From assembly GCA_050313295.1 (NCBI GenBank), contig JBNPLD010000007.1: a DNA stretch of 64,000 nt, one strand, 5' to 3'. This DNA is from S5-A14a sp022766365. GTDB lineage: Bacteria > Bacillota > Clostridia > Peptostreptococcales > Anaerovoracaceae. Below, piece by piece: positions 40,843 through 49,685 of the stretch. Numbering within the stretch: the stretch's first letter is position 1; each line of letters begins with the position of its first letter. The notes beneath the pieces are model-generated. The model searched no databases. It worked only from the letters and a program-made list of their open reading frames with translations, and was not told the origin of the DNA. The translations under genes were made by a program, and so were the position numbers.

Positions 40843-40938
40843 ATGCAAATTGTATCCGTGATTCCCGGCGTACGAGGCTGTCATCAGGTAATTGATAATA
40901 TTATGGAGATGGGCGAGGCTAAAGGAGACAGATTATGA
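40843..40938 (+). CDS. 31-residue ORF between cobT and cobU
   Basis: ATG 40843 follows AGGGGGA (40835-40841), placed tightly but usably. The product begins MQIVSVIPGVRGCHQVIDNI and ends in MGEAKGDRL. Its stop overlaps the cobU ATG as ATGA, and its last codons contain the cobU ribosome binding site (AAAGGAGA). It may be a real small protein or a translation-coupling leader that controls cobU; I do not recognise it. Confidence 0.4.
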   Translation: MQIVSVIPGVRGCHQVIDNIMEMGEAKGDRL

Positions 40939-41528
40939 AAGTGCTCATAAGCGGTGGAGCAAAAAACGGAAAATCCATGTACGCTCAAAGGGTTGCTAAG
41001 AATCTGGCCGAAGAGAAAGAGGTCCCCCTGTACTACGTGGCAACCATGGAGCCGGTGGACGATGAGGACAGAGCCAGAATCAAAAGACATGTAGAAGATA
41101 GGGCAGGGTGGGGCTTCATAACAATAGAAGAACCATTGAAGCTTTCAAAAATTTTCAATGGGCATGGACAAAGATATTTATCTTTGGAGGAACCTGCGGA
41201 TATTCCTGATGCGTCGGGGGTTTTTCTGGTAGATAGCTTAACGGCACTGCTCGGGAACAATATGTTCAGATCTGATGGCAAGATGTATTTGGGAGTCCTT
41301 GATGAAATGAAGGAGGACTTGGATACCTTTTCAAACATTGCAGGCGACATAGTTATGGTGTCGGATTTCATTAATTGTGACGGTTTTGACTTTGACGAAA
41401 TTACAGAGAAATACCGTGAAAATCTGGCCATACTGGAGCGTTTTCTTGCCGGAAATTACGACAAGGTTGTGGAAATATCAGCGGGACAGATCATTAGTTT
41501 TAAAGGAGAAATGAGCGGAGAAGGATGA
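40935..41528 (+). CDS. cobU: adenosylcobinamide kinase / adenosylcobinamide-phosphate guanylyltransferase
   Basis: A 197-residue CobU. P-loop GGAKNGKS (residues 7-14), VATMEPVDDEDRARIKRHVE with the guanylylated-His-type region, FLVDSLTALLGNNMF as Walker B region. It phosphorylates adenosylcobinamide and transfers GMP to it. The C-terminal end departs from the usual NEVGxGIVP...GxxxRL pattern, which instead is found in the second CobU-like gene at 42315. The start overlaps the small ORF upstream and its end overlaps cobS by four bases. Confidence 0.85.
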   Translation: MKVLISGGAKNGKSMYAQRVAKNLAEEKEVPLYYVATMEPVDDEDRARIKRHVEDRAGWGFITIEEPLKLSKIFNGHGQRYLSLEEPADIPDASGVFLVDSLTALLGNNMFRSDGKMYLGVLDEMKEDLDTFSNIAGDIVMVSDFINCDGFDFDEITEKYRENLAILERFLAGNYDKVVEISAGQIISFKGEMSGEG

Positions 41529-42301
41529 AGATAGTTACGGCATTTTTTATGGCATGGGGATATTTCCTTGCGCTTCCTTGCCCGTACAAAAAATGGGACG
41601 AGCACCAACGGCATTACATGCTTGGATTTTTGCCTGCTGTTGGAATAGTGGCAGGAGCTTTGTGGTGCGTGTGGAGCCTTTTTCTTCAATATATCGGACT
41701 GCCCATATACATTGAAAGCATCGCAACTTTAACATTCATATTTTTCATCAGCGGATTCTTTCACCTGGATGGTTTTATGGATACATGTGATGCGCTTCTT
41801 TCAAGAAGAGATATGGCAGAGCGTCAGAGAATCCTGAAGGATTCAACGGTGGGAGCCTTTTCTGTAATCTCCGTGGTATTGCTGATTGCATGGTGGATTG
41901 TGATCTTTGTCATATCATTAAAACGAGCCCCACTATGGGGACTTTTTCTAATCCCTGTAATCAGCCGGACCATGTCGGCGATTTGGGTTTTGACCTTGAA
42001 ACCCATAGGACATAGCCAATATCGCGACGGTTTTACACGTGCTCAGAGAAAGAATGCATTAATCATGACAGTTTTTCTGGCTATTGCGGGAATCGTTATT
42101 GCTATGATAATTGCAGCATTGAGTGGGGCAGCTTTCTATTTACCCGTAGTATTAACAATCGGAATGGTTATAGCCTCCGGTGCCTGTATAGTTCACGCAA
42201 CCGGGCAGCTTGGTGGCATGAGTGGTGATATTTCAGGGTTCAGCCTCTGCATGTCGGAACTTTTAGGTATTTTAATAGTAGCCCTGCTGATTCAGTTTTA
42301 A
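41525..42301 (+). CDS. cobS: adenosylcobinamide-GDP ribazoletransferase (cobalamin synthase)
   Basis: A 258-residue membrane protein that joins adenosylcobinamide-GDP and alpha-ribazole. Typical motifs are FLPAVGIVAGALW, GFFHLDGFMDTCDALLSRRD (about 75-94, acidic metal-binding residues) and DSTVGAFSVISVVLL. About six membrane segments. Coupled to cobU by an ATGA overlap. The normal cobT/cobU/cobS order shows that the cell can at least salvage cobinamide; no corrin-ring genes are in the window. Confidence 0.9.
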   Translation: MKIVTAFFMAWGYFLALPCPYKKWDEHQRHYMLGFLPAVGIVAGALWCVWSLFLQYIGLPIYIESIATLTFIFFISGFFHLDGFMDTCDALLSRRDMAERQRILKDSTVGAFSVISVVLLIAWWIVIFVISLKRAPLWGLFLIPVISRTMSAIWVLTLKPIGHSQYRDGFTRAQRKNALIMTVFLAIAGIVIAMIIAALSGAAFYLPVVLTIGMVIASGACIVHATGQLGGMSGDISGFSLCMSELLGILIVALLIQF

Positions 42302-42314
42302 AATTGGAGTTTGT

Positions 42315-42710
42315 ATGAAGTTGATATTTGGAGGAGCATATCAGGGCAAACTTGCGTATGCCCTTAAAAAATATAATTTGAGTGATGAGGACGTTTTTCA
42401 CTGTCTTATGGGGACTCTTGATATAGATATGGAGAAGACCGTTATAAACAGTCTTGAAAATTTCTCCAGAACTGCAGAAGAAAAGGGGGAAAATTCCAAG
42501 GATACTTTGATGGGAATAATCGAAGATACTCCGCCGGAGAAGCTTGAAAATAAAATCTTCATAGCCAGGGACATCTCTTGCGGAATTGTTCCAATGGACA
42601 GTCTGGAAAGATCTTGGCGAGAAAACCACGGAAGAATGCTAATCGCACTTGCGGAGAGATGCAGTAAGGTTGAAAGGGTATTTTGTGGTATACCAATGCG
42701 GCTCAAGTAG
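42315..42710 (+). CDS. short CobU-like protein, second in the cluster
   Basis: A 131-residue protein. MKLIFGGAYQGKLAYAL opens with a P-loop-like GGAYQGKL, and the last third (ARDISCGIVPMDSLERSWRE, then LAERCSKVERVFCGIPMRLK) resembles the C-terminal end of CobU (usual form GxGIVPxxxxxR...GxPxxLK). The middle of CobU, about 60-70 residues, is missing. It starts 13 bases after cobS. It may complement the atypical C-terminus of the first CobU or have a separate nucleotide-binding role. Both are inferences. Confidence 0.65.
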   Translation: MKLIFGGAYQGKLAYALKKYNLSDEDVFHCLMGTLDIDMEKTVINSLENFSRTAEEKGENSKDTLMGIIEDTPPEKLENKIFIARDISCGIVPMDSLERSWRENHGRMLIALAERCSKVERVFCGIPMRLK

Positions 42711-42821
42711 CCGCGATTTAGTTTTTCAGAACCGATAAGTGATAGCTATACCGGTGAGAGAAGCCCGATAGGTCAGCTCTCGTGAGTTTTGTAATTTGTA
42801 ATATATAGGAAGGAAATTTTG

Positions 42822-44513
42822 ATGGAGTCAATCATTTATATAATCCGGCATGGGATTACCAAGGGCAACCAGAAACGTTGGTACTACGGCGCATCTGATA
42901 TATCACTTTCTCCACAGGGCAGACGTGAGTTGGAACTCATAGCCAGAGACAATCCTTATCCTGTAGAGGATGATTATTCATTTTTTACTTCGGGACTTTC
43001 CCGTACTAAGGAGACACTTGAGATTTTGTTCGGTGACAGGAATAGCACGGAGATAAAGGATCTTAATGAGATGAATTTCGGTTCTTTTGAGATGCATACA
43101 TATGAGGAACTTGAGGATGACCCGGAATTTAAGAAATGGGTTTTTGATGAAACCTGGGATGTATCTTCGCCGGGAGGAGAATCTCGGAATGAATTTCATA
43201 GAAGGGTGAGTAGAGGAGCCAAGGAACTTTTTAAATTGCACGGAGAAAGGGTTAAGAAGTCGGACCGTTCAAAAGAAGTCTGCTCAATTGCGGTTCTTCA
43301 TGGAGGAGTGATAGCGGCGATTCTTGGGGAGTATTTCCCGGACAGGGGAAAAACCTGGTGGGATCTGATTCCGCCTCCGGGCAGCGGATACAAACTCACG
43401 ATGAAAACAGATGAAGATGGGACCGTCCCTGTGGCCTTTGAGGTTATGGATTACAGACCGAAGGATGCAGGTTACGATAAGGGCAGTCCTTCGGATAAGG
43501 CGCCAATTATAAAACTTGAGGGTTTGGTGAAAACTTTCAAGTCAAAGTCTGACACTGTGCAGGCGTTAAAGGGTATTGACTTGTCAATTTATAAGGGCGA
43601 AATATTTGGAATTATAGGCCTCTCAGGAGCCGGCAAGAGTACCATAGTCAGGTGTATGAATCTGCTTGAAAGACCAACTTCAGGGCGTGTAATGGTTGAT
43701 GGCGTGGACATGATGTCGTTAAGTAAGAAGGAGCTCAATCTCAAAAGACGAGAGATCGCCATGATTTTTCAGCAGTTCAATTTGCTCATGCAGAGAAATT
43801 GCCTTGAGAATATCTGTTTCCCATTGGAAATTGCCGGCGTTTCCGGAGCGGAGGCGGTTTCAAGAGCAAAACAGCTGCTTGAGGTAGTGGAACTCTCCGA
43901 TAAGGCGAAGGCTTATCCGTCTCAACTTTCAGGCGGACAGAAACAGAGGATTGCAATTGCAAGAGCGTTGGCAACAAATCCAAAAGTTCTTTTGTGTGAC
44001 GAAGCCACAAGTGCGCTTGATCCGAAAACGACACGAGCAATTTTATCGTTGCTCAAGAGAATAAATGAAGAATATGGAATTACCATTGTCGTGATAACTC
44101 ATGAGATGAGTGTTATTCAACAGATATGTCATACTGTAGCAATTATTGATAATGGTGTCATTGCAGAAACCGGGCCTGTGACTGAAATATTTGCAAACCC
44201 TCAGACGGAAGCTGCCAAGAAGCTTGTGTTCCCGGGAAGGACTATGACAACAACCTATAGCGGGAAACGTCTTGTACGTATGGTTTTTGACGGCAGGTCG
44301 ACGTTTGAACCTGTTATAAGCAACATGATTATGGCCTGCGGAGAACCTGTGAACATAATGTATGCCAATGTACAGAATATTGATGGAGTCTCTGTGGGAC
44401 AGATGATCATACAGCTTTCCGAGGACAGGAAAGCTGCGGATAAACAGCTTGAGTTTTTGAAGAGTCAGGGAATTAAATTTGATGAGATTGAGGAGGTGGG
44501 TATAGATGTTTAG
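42822..44513 (+). CDS. fusion of CobC-type histidine phosphatase with MetN ATPase and NIL domain
   Basis: A 563-residue protein; ATG 42822 with AGGAAGG upstream. Residues 1-205 are a histidine phosphatase: RHG near residue 10, EMNFGSFEMHTYEEL, and the second His in AVLHGGVIAAIL, all catalytic parts present, as in CobC alpha-ribazole phosphatases. After a ~20-residue linker, residues 228-465 form an ABC ATPase: Walker A GLSGAGKST, signature LSGGQKQRIAIARAL, Walker B LLCDEATSALDP, switch His ITHE. Residues ~480-560 are a NIL domain, the methionine-sensing regulatory part of MetN. The two activities are normally separate genes. The fusion sits exactly between cobU2 and metI, joining cobalamin assembly and methionine import. 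Confidence 0.85.
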   Translation: MESIIYIIRHGITKGNQKRWYYGASDISLSPQGRRELELIARDNPYPVEDDYSFFTSGLSRTKETLEILFGDRNSTEIKDLNEMNFGSFEMHTYEELEDDPEFKKWVFDETWDVSSPGGESRNEFHRRVSRGAKELFKLHGERVKKSDRSKEVCSIAVLHGGVIAAILGEYFPDRGKTWWDLIPPPGSGYKLTMKTDEDGTVPVAFEVMDYRPKDAGYDKGSPSDKAPIIKLEGLVKTFKSKSDTVQALKGIDLSIYKGEIFGIIGLSGAGKSTIVRCMNLLERPTSGRVMVDGVDMMSLSKKELNLKRREIAMIFQQFNLLMQRNCLENICFPLEIAGVSGAEAVSRAKQLLEVVELSDKAKAYPSQLSGGQKQRIAIARALATNPKVLLCDEATSALDPKTTRAILSLLKRINEEYGITIVVITHEMSVIQQICHTVAIIDNGVIAETGPVTEIFANPQTEAAKKLVFPGRTMTTTYSGKRLVRMVFDGRSTFEPVISNMIMACGEPVNIMYANVQNIDGVSVGQMIIQLSEDRKAADKQLEFLKSQGIKFDEIEEVGIDV

Positions 44514-45150
44514 CATGTTAGCGATACAGAGCCTTAACACTTTGTACATGACACTGGTGTCCACTCTATTTGCATATATATTCGGTTTGCCACTTGGGAT
44601 AGCCCTTGTGGTGACAGGGAAGAACGGAATCAGACCAAATGCTGTTGTGAATGTAATCTTGGGGACTCTGATAAATATATTCAGAGCGGTGCCATTTCTG
44701 ATTTTGCTAATTGCGATAAGCCCTTTTACACAGTTTGTTACAGGAACAACAATAGGAATTGCGGCTACGATTGTGCCTCTTGTTGTTTCAGCAACGCCGT
44801 TTATAGCAAGGCTTGTTGAGGGGTCGGTTCTGGAGATAGATTCAGGTGTGATAGAAGCGGCTCAGTCTATGGGAGCCAGTGATTGGCAGATTGTCAGGAA
44901 GGTGATGCTCACAGAAGCAAAACCTGCAATACTTGTCGGAAGTGTAGTGGCTCTGGTTACGATACTCGGATATTCCGCAATGGCAGGCATTGTGGGCGGT
45001 GCAGGTCTTGGAGCTGTTGCCATTAACTATGGACTGTATAAATTTAACGCAGAAGTACAGTGGATAACGATTGCAGTTATCGTAATTTTAGTTCAGATTT
45101 TACAGGAACTCGGCATGTGGATTTCCAGAAGAACAGATAATAGAATTTAA
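44506..45150 (+). CDS. metI: methionine-type ABC transporter permease
   Basis: A 214-residue permease with five membrane segments. The EAA loop that contacts the ATPase is EAAQSMGASDWQIVRKVMLT (about 125-144). GAGGAGGTGGG lies before the ATG, which is inside the end of the fusion gene (8-base overlap), so translation is coupled. It pairs with the NIL-domain ATPase upstream and the MetQ-type lipoprotein downstream to form a MUT-family importer for methionine or a related compound. Confidence 0.9.
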   Translation: MFSMLAIQSLNTLYMTLVSTLFAYIFGLPLGIALVVTGKNGIRPNAVVNVILGTLINIFRAVPFLILLIAISPFTQFVTGTTIGIAATIVPLVVSATPFIARLVEGSVLEIDSGVIEAAQSMGASDWQIVRKVMLTEAKPAILVGSVVALVTILGYSAMAGIVGGAGLGAVAINYGLYKFNAEVQWITIAVIVILVQILQELGMWISRRTDNRI

Positions 45151-45232
45151 TCTGAAAATTTGTGATTTATGACAAATTTATAGGGTAAAAGTGAGGAGTT
45201 ATTTCAAATTTTAAATGGAAGGAAGATAAAAA

Positions 45233-46060
45233 ATGGAATCAAAGAAAAACAAATTCCTGGCCGCAGTGATTGCCATCACTTTAGTATTAGGAGCATTTGT
45301 CATCACCGGCTGTGGAGAGAAAGACAAGGGGGACAAGAAGATAAAGGTGGGTGCCAGTCCGGCTCCTCACGCTGAAATTCTCAAAGAGGCCAAGTCAGAA
45401 CTTGAAAAAGAAGGCTATGATTTGGAGGTTGTGGAGTTTCAGGATTATGTTCAGCCTAATAAGGCCCTTGATGCAGGAGATATAGACGCAAATTATTTCC
45501 AGCATAAGCCATATATGGACGAATTTAATGAAAAGCAGGGAACTAAGCTTGTCAGCATTGGAACCGTCCACTATGAACCGCTTGGACTTTATCAGGGAAC
45601 AAAGAAAAGTATCGGTGAACTGTCGGAAGGGGACAAGATAGCTGTACCGAACGATACTACAAACGAAGCACGTGCCCTGCTGCTGCTTGAAGCCCAAGGA
45701 TTAATTAAACTTAAGAAAGATGTTGGTCTTACTGCAACAAAACAGGATATCGTTGAGAATCCGAAGAATCTTGAAATTGTTGAGCTTGAGGCCGCTGTTA
45801 TTCCAAGGAGTATGTCATCTGTTGCAATGGGAGTTGTAAACGGAAACTATGCACTAAGTGCAGGACTCAAAGAGGATACTGCGATAGCATTTGAATCCTC
45901 CGATAGTGAAGCAGCTACAACTTATGCCAATGTAATAGCTGTTAAAAAGGGAAATGAAAAAAGTGAGAAGTCAAAGGCATTATATAAGGCAATTACATCA
46001 GATAAAGTAAAGCAATTCATAGAGAAAAAGTATGGAAAAGCTGTAGTTCCTACTTTCTAG
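45233..46060 (+). CDS. metQ: methionine-binding lipoprotein of the ABC transporter
   Basis: A 275-residue NlpA/MetQ-family lipoprotein. The signal peptide ends in lipobox VITGC (Cys27). The mature part has KVGASPAPHAEILKEAK, DANYFQHKPYMDEFNE and AVPNDTTNEARALLLLE, family motifs that line the ligand pocket. GGAAGG precedes the ATG. It is followed by a strong terminator, so it ends the cob-met unit. Methionine is the family-based ligand. Confidence 0.92.
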   Translation: MESKKNKFLAAVIAITLVLGAFVITGCGEKDKGDKKIKVGASPAPHAEILKEAKSELEKEGYDLEVVEFQDYVQPNKALDAGDIDANYFQHKPYMDEFNEKQGTKLVSIGTVHYEPLGLYQGTKKSIGELSEGDKIAVPNDTTNEARALLLLEAQGLIKLKKDVGLTATKQDIVENPKNLEIVELEAAVIPRSMSSVAMGVVNGNYALSAGLKEDTAIAFESSDSEAATTYANVIAVKKGNEKSEKSKALYKAITSDKVKQFIEKKYGKAVVPTF

Positions 46061-46088
46061 GTTGGAAGACAGATTAAAAGACAATTTC

Positions 46089-46125
46089 ATCAGCCGTCCG
46101 GGAACTAGGCCATGGGACGGCTGAT
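46089..46125 (+). terminator. terminator of the cob-met operon
   Basis: ATCAGCCGTCC (46089-46099) and GGACGGCTGAT (46115-46125), perfect 11-bp stem, followed by TCTTTTATT. Confidence 0.9.
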
Positions 46126-46149
46126 TCTTTTATTATTCAGAGTTTCCAA

Positions 46150-47187
46150 TCATTCAACTTTAATACTGATTTCTCCGGTGGTCAGAGATTCAATCTGTCT
46201 CATTTTGGGACCTTCCATGTATTCTACCACAAGGCCGCCGTTATCATCTATATCAATCGCGTTTGCAGAAATAGGCTCGGCTCCGGGATGTGGAAATACA
46301 GAAATGCGTTTTCCAAGCACATTGGATCTGAGCCTGTAATCTTGCAGGAACTTAGGAGCGGTAGACCCACCTAGAGGAGTTTCAAACATGGAAATCGGAG
46401 TTTGTGCTTTTGGTTCCAGTTCCTTCAATATTTCTACGGTTTTATCGTATACAAGAGCTGCCAGCTTGCTTCTTGAGAAGGAGTTTCTCGTTTTGGAAAT
46501 CGCCCCTGCAACATTTTTTATATTGTCAGGCATTGATGAGGGACTAAAGCAGTTGATTCCGATGCCTATCAGTATTTTGTCGATTTTACCCGTTTCAAGA
46601 TTGGCTCCTGCCTCAGTCAGAATGCCGCAGACTTTTTTCTTGCCGATGAAAATATCGTTAACCCATTTGATTTTTGCCTTGACAGGAGCAATTTCTTCAA
46701 TGGCCTTAGAGACAGAGACGGCCGTTGCAATTGTAACGAAGAGAGCCTTATCTATGGCGAATTTCGGTTTTATTCCAATCGTCATGTAGATACCCGTTCC
46801 GGCAGGAGAAAAGAACTCTCTGCCCATTCTGCCACGTCCGCCGGTCTGCTTATTAGCAATGGCAAACAGAGGCTTATCAGACTTTATCTCTTCGGCGTGA
46901 TTACCGGCAAAGTTGTTAGTTGAGTCGATACTGTCAAAAACATAGAGTTTTGCAGGTGATTTCAAGTGAGAAAGTATTGAACTTTCAGTTAAACTGTGTG
47001 CTCCGCCAACAAGTTTGTATCCCACACGGGGGCGACTTTCTATTTCGTAGCCGTCCTCTCGAAGCTGTTCGATGGACTTCCAGATGGCATTCCTGGATAC
47101 ACCGAGGCGTTTTCCCAACTCCTGGCCTGAGTGATAACCTATATCTTCTGTCATCAATATATTTAAAACTTTGGTTCTGGTCAGCAT
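46150..47187 (-). CDS. birA: biotin--protein ligase with N-terminal HTH (BirA)
   Basis: A 345-residue class II biotin ligase. Residues 1-60 are a helix-turn-helix (GQELGKRLGVSRNAIWKSIE). The catalytic domain has TGGRGRMGREFFSP (biotinyl-AMP loop) and KWVNDIFIGKKKVCGIL, and an SH3-like C-terminal domain follows. It attaches biotin to carboxylase carrier domains and, with the HTH, should repress biotin genes when biotinyl-AMP builds up. No biotin synthesis genes are in the window. The end is convergent with metQ. Confidence 0.92.
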   Translation of the reverse strand: MLTRTKVLNILMTEDIGYHSGQELGKRLGVSRNAIWKSIEQLREDGYEIESRPRVGYKLVGGAHSLTESSILSHLKSPAKLYVFDSIDSTNNFAGNHAEEIKSDKPLFAIANKQTGGRGRMGREFFSPAGTGIYMTIGIKPKFAIDKALFVTIATAVSVSKAIEEIAPVKAKIKWVNDIFIGKKKVCGILTEAGANLETGKIDKILIGIGINCFSPSSMPDNIKNVAGAISKTRNSFSRSKLAALVYDKTVEILKELEPKAQTPISMFETPLGGSTAPKFLQDYRLRSNVLGKRISVFPHPGAEPISANAIDIDDNGGLVVEYMEGPKMRQIESLTTGEISIKVE

Positions 47188-47529
47188 TTAAACCTCCTGA
47201 GTGGTGGAAAATCACATAAATGTAATCAGGTGATGTACGTAAGTGTATGAACCGGACGCATTTATGCTATTATTTTTCTGTGATTGTCAACCTAGTATAC
47301 CATGGCAAGTAGACATAAGTAAAGGTTTTAAGTTATTGGATTTTGTGGTATTATTTAAAGATGTAAGCATGATGTTTTTCTGAAGGCAAGGGAAAGAGTA
47401 GAAAGACCCATGCAGTTGCTGTTTTCAACAAGGTTTACCAAGGCTGAGAACGGTTTGTCACCGTTTTGATATCGGTGTTATCTTAAACATTCGATAAGAT
47501 GTTTGATTTGATAGATTGGAGTGGTAGAT
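47188..47529. other. intergenic region between divergent birA and DUF1934 genes
   Basis: No gene. A minus-strand TTGACA (47291-47286) could be the birA -35 box, and it overlaps GGTATACTAGGTTGACAA, a possible but weak regulator site. A hairpin AACGGT/ACCGTT followed by TT lies at 47449-47467, ahead of the DUF1934 gene. Confidence 0.4.
47449..47467 (+). terminator. small hairpin in the leader of the DUF1934 gene
   Basis: AACGGT (47449-47454) and ACCGTT (47460-47465), 5-base loop, then TTG. It could be a weak terminator or attenuator in a long leader. Confidence 0.35.
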
Positions 47530-47958
47530 ATGAAGAATGTGACACTGAAAATTTCGGGAGGAGAATTCGGAATGCCTGAAGACTCCGATGGTAATGTGGA
47601 AATAATAACAGAAGGGAAACTTTACAGAAGGAACGGAAAGACTTATCTTCTTTACGATGAATCCCCGCTTTCAGGGCTTGAAGGGTGCATGACAACCCTG
47701 ATTTTGGATGACAATAGAGTAAAGATGAAAAGAACCGGAGATAACAGAAGTACGGATGAGATTGTCTTTGAAAGAGGTAAGCGCTACTTTAGTGAGTATG
47801 AGACTCCTATGGGAATGATACCTCTTGAAGTTCTCACAAATCATGTAAATAACAGATTGGATGAAAATGGCTACGGAGACGTGGATATTGATTACCATAT
47901 CAGCCTTGATGGACTCATGGACGGTAGAAACACAATAAGAATAAGCGTTACGGACTAG
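47530..47958 (+). CDS. DUF1934 (YwiB-like) calycin-fold protein
   Basis: A 142-residue protein; ATG 47530 with GGAGTGG upstream is preferred to GTG 47521. The pattern IITEGKLYRRNGKTYLLYDE, then TTLILDDNRVKMKRTGDN, then ETPMGMIPLEVLTNHVNNRL is typical of DUF1934, a small beta-barrel family of Firmicutes, often near argS or rpoE in relatives. The molecular role is unknown. It is followed by a DUF1846 gene on the same strand. Confidence 0.8.
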   Translation: MKNVTLKISGGEFGMPEDSDGNVEIITEGKLYRRNGKTYLLYDESPLSGLEGCMTTLILDDNRVKMKRTGDNRSTDEIVFERGKRYFSEYETPMGMIPLEVLTNHVNNRLDENGYGDVDIDYHISLDGLMDGRNTIRISVTD

Positions 47959-48056
47959 ACAGTAAAGGCTCCTCTTTATCTAAAGGTTAAGGGGTGACTT
48001 TGTATGGATATATATAATCAAAAGTAAATGAGCAAAGGTAAAGGAGAAACAAATAT

Positions 48057-49568
48057 ATGCGATTAGGCTTTGACCCCCATAAGTATCTTGAAATGCAGTC
48101 GAATCATATCTTAGAAAGAATAAAATCAGGAGACAGCGAAAGGCTGTATCTGGAGTTCGGCGGAAAACTGGTTCACGATAAACATGCTATGAGAGTGTTG
48201 CCCGGATTTGATGAGAATGCCAAGATTAAACTTCTGGCAAACCTCAAAGATCAGGCAGAAGTGATCATCTGTATCTATGCCGGAGATATAATGACTAATA
48301 AGACAAGACAAGACTTCGGTATAACTTATGACCTTGAAGTTTTGAGACTGATCGATACATTCAGGAAGTACGATTTATCTATAAACAGTGTAGTGGTAAC
48401 AAGATACGAAGATGCTCCGTCTGTGAATATGTTTATTGCAAAACTGGAGCGCAGGGGAATCAAAACTTATAAGCATACCTTTACCAAAGGATATCCCACA
48501 GATGTTGAAATCATAGTGAGTGAGGAAGGCTACGGGGCAAACCCGTATATTCAGGTTGAAAAGCCTCTCGTTGTAGTTACAGGACCGGGAGGTGGAAGCG
48601 GAAAGCTTGCAACCTGCCTGTCTCAACTGTATCATGAGGAGATAAGAGGGAAAAAGGTCAGATATGCTAAATTTGAGACATTCCCTGTATGGAACCTGCC
48701 TTTAAAGCATCCGGTCAATATCGCATATGAGGCAGCGACTGCTGACCTTAAGGATGTAAATATGATCGACCCTTTCCATCTGGAAGCCTATGGGGAAATG
48801 ACCGTAAATTACAATAGGGACGTTGAAGTCTTCCCGGTAGTGAAGAGAATAATAGAAGAGATAACGCAAAAGCCTTCTGAATACAAGTCTCCCACAGATA
48901 TGGGGGTAAATATGGCAGGCTATGCCATAACCGATGATGAAATTTGCAAGGAGGCTGCTTGCCAAGAAATCATCAGGAGATATCTGATCGCTAAATGCGA
49001 CTACAAGAAGGGGAAGATAAGTGAAAGCTCTCTTGAGAGATCGCAGCTGCTCATGCATGAAGTGGGAATGACTGTAGAAGACAGAGTTGTGGTCAAACCG
49101 GCAAGGGAATACATGGAATATAAGAGACAGTCTGATGATAGGTATGAGAATGTTGTAGTTATGGCTTTACAGCTGCCAAACGGGGAGATTGTCACCGGCA
49201 GGAGCTCAAGGAGGATGGTAGCAGCAGCTGCTGCGGTTTTGAACGCTATCAAGAAGATGTGTGACATGCACGATGATGCTCTTCTGATAACACCTCAGGT
49301 TTTGTCAACAATTCAGAAGTTGAAAACCGAAACGTTGAGATATGATCGTACCTCTTTAAATTTAGAAGAAGTTCTTATGGCTCTCACAATTTCCGGAACA
49401 CAGAATCCGGAAGCTAGAAAAGCTGCGGAAAAGCTGGGGGAACTTAACGGTCTTAGAGCTCATTGTACTGCCATTTTAAGTGACAACGATGAGCAGACGC
49501 TAAAGGCTCTGGGGATTGATGCGACCTGTGATCCTGAGTACATGACTACTAACTTGTATAATAACTGA
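48057..49568 (+). CDS. DUF1846 domain protein
   Basis: A 503-residue protein of DUF1846 with a characteristic start (RLGFDPHKYLEMQSNHILER) and a P-loop-like TGPGGGSGKLATCLSQLYHE (about 177-196) in a nucleotide-binding fold. Family members form large assemblies and are widespread in Firmicutes and Fusobacteria; the reaction is not established to my knowledge. AAAGGAGAAAC precedes the ATG. No frameshift or truncation is seen. Confidence 0.85.
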   Translation: MRLGFDPHKYLEMQSNHILERIKSGDSERLYLEFGGKLVHDKHAMRVLPGFDENAKIKLLANLKDQAEVIICIYAGDIMTNKTRQDFGITYDLEVLRLIDTFRKYDLSINSVVVTRYEDAPSVNMFIAKLERRGIKTYKHTFTKGYPTDVEIIVSEEGYGANPYIQVEKPLVVVTGPGGGSGKLATCLSQLYHEEIRGKKVRYAKFETFPVWNLPLKHPVNIAYEAATADLKDVNMIDPFHLEAYGEMTVNYNRDVEVFPVVKRIIEEITQKPSEYKSPTDMGVNMAGYAITDDEICKEAACQEIIRRYLIAKCDYKKGKISESSLERSQLLMHEVGMTVEDRVVVKPAREYMEYKRQSDDRYENVVVMALQLPNGEIVTGRSSRRMVAAAAAVLNAIKKMCDMHDDALLITPQVLSTIQKLKTETLRYDRTSLNLEEVLMALTISGTQNPEARKAAEKLGELNGLRAHCTAILSDNDEQTLKALGIDATCDPEYMTTNLYNN

Positions 49569-49685
49569 TATACTGAACTGTATCATAAGTATGGAGTCAG
49601 AAAGTATACAAATATAAACGGAACGTAAGACAAATTGAAAATCCCCATTGCCACAGGCTTTGGGGATATAAGTTATATTAAGAAA

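Noticed and set aside
42711..42821. SAM riboswitch or T-box before the phosphatase-MetN fusion
   Set aside because: Only 110 bases and none of the conserved core sequences.
47275..47310. BirA operator upstream of birA
   Set aside because: TTGTCAACC has no matching second half at the expected distance; kept only as a remark in the intergenic entry.
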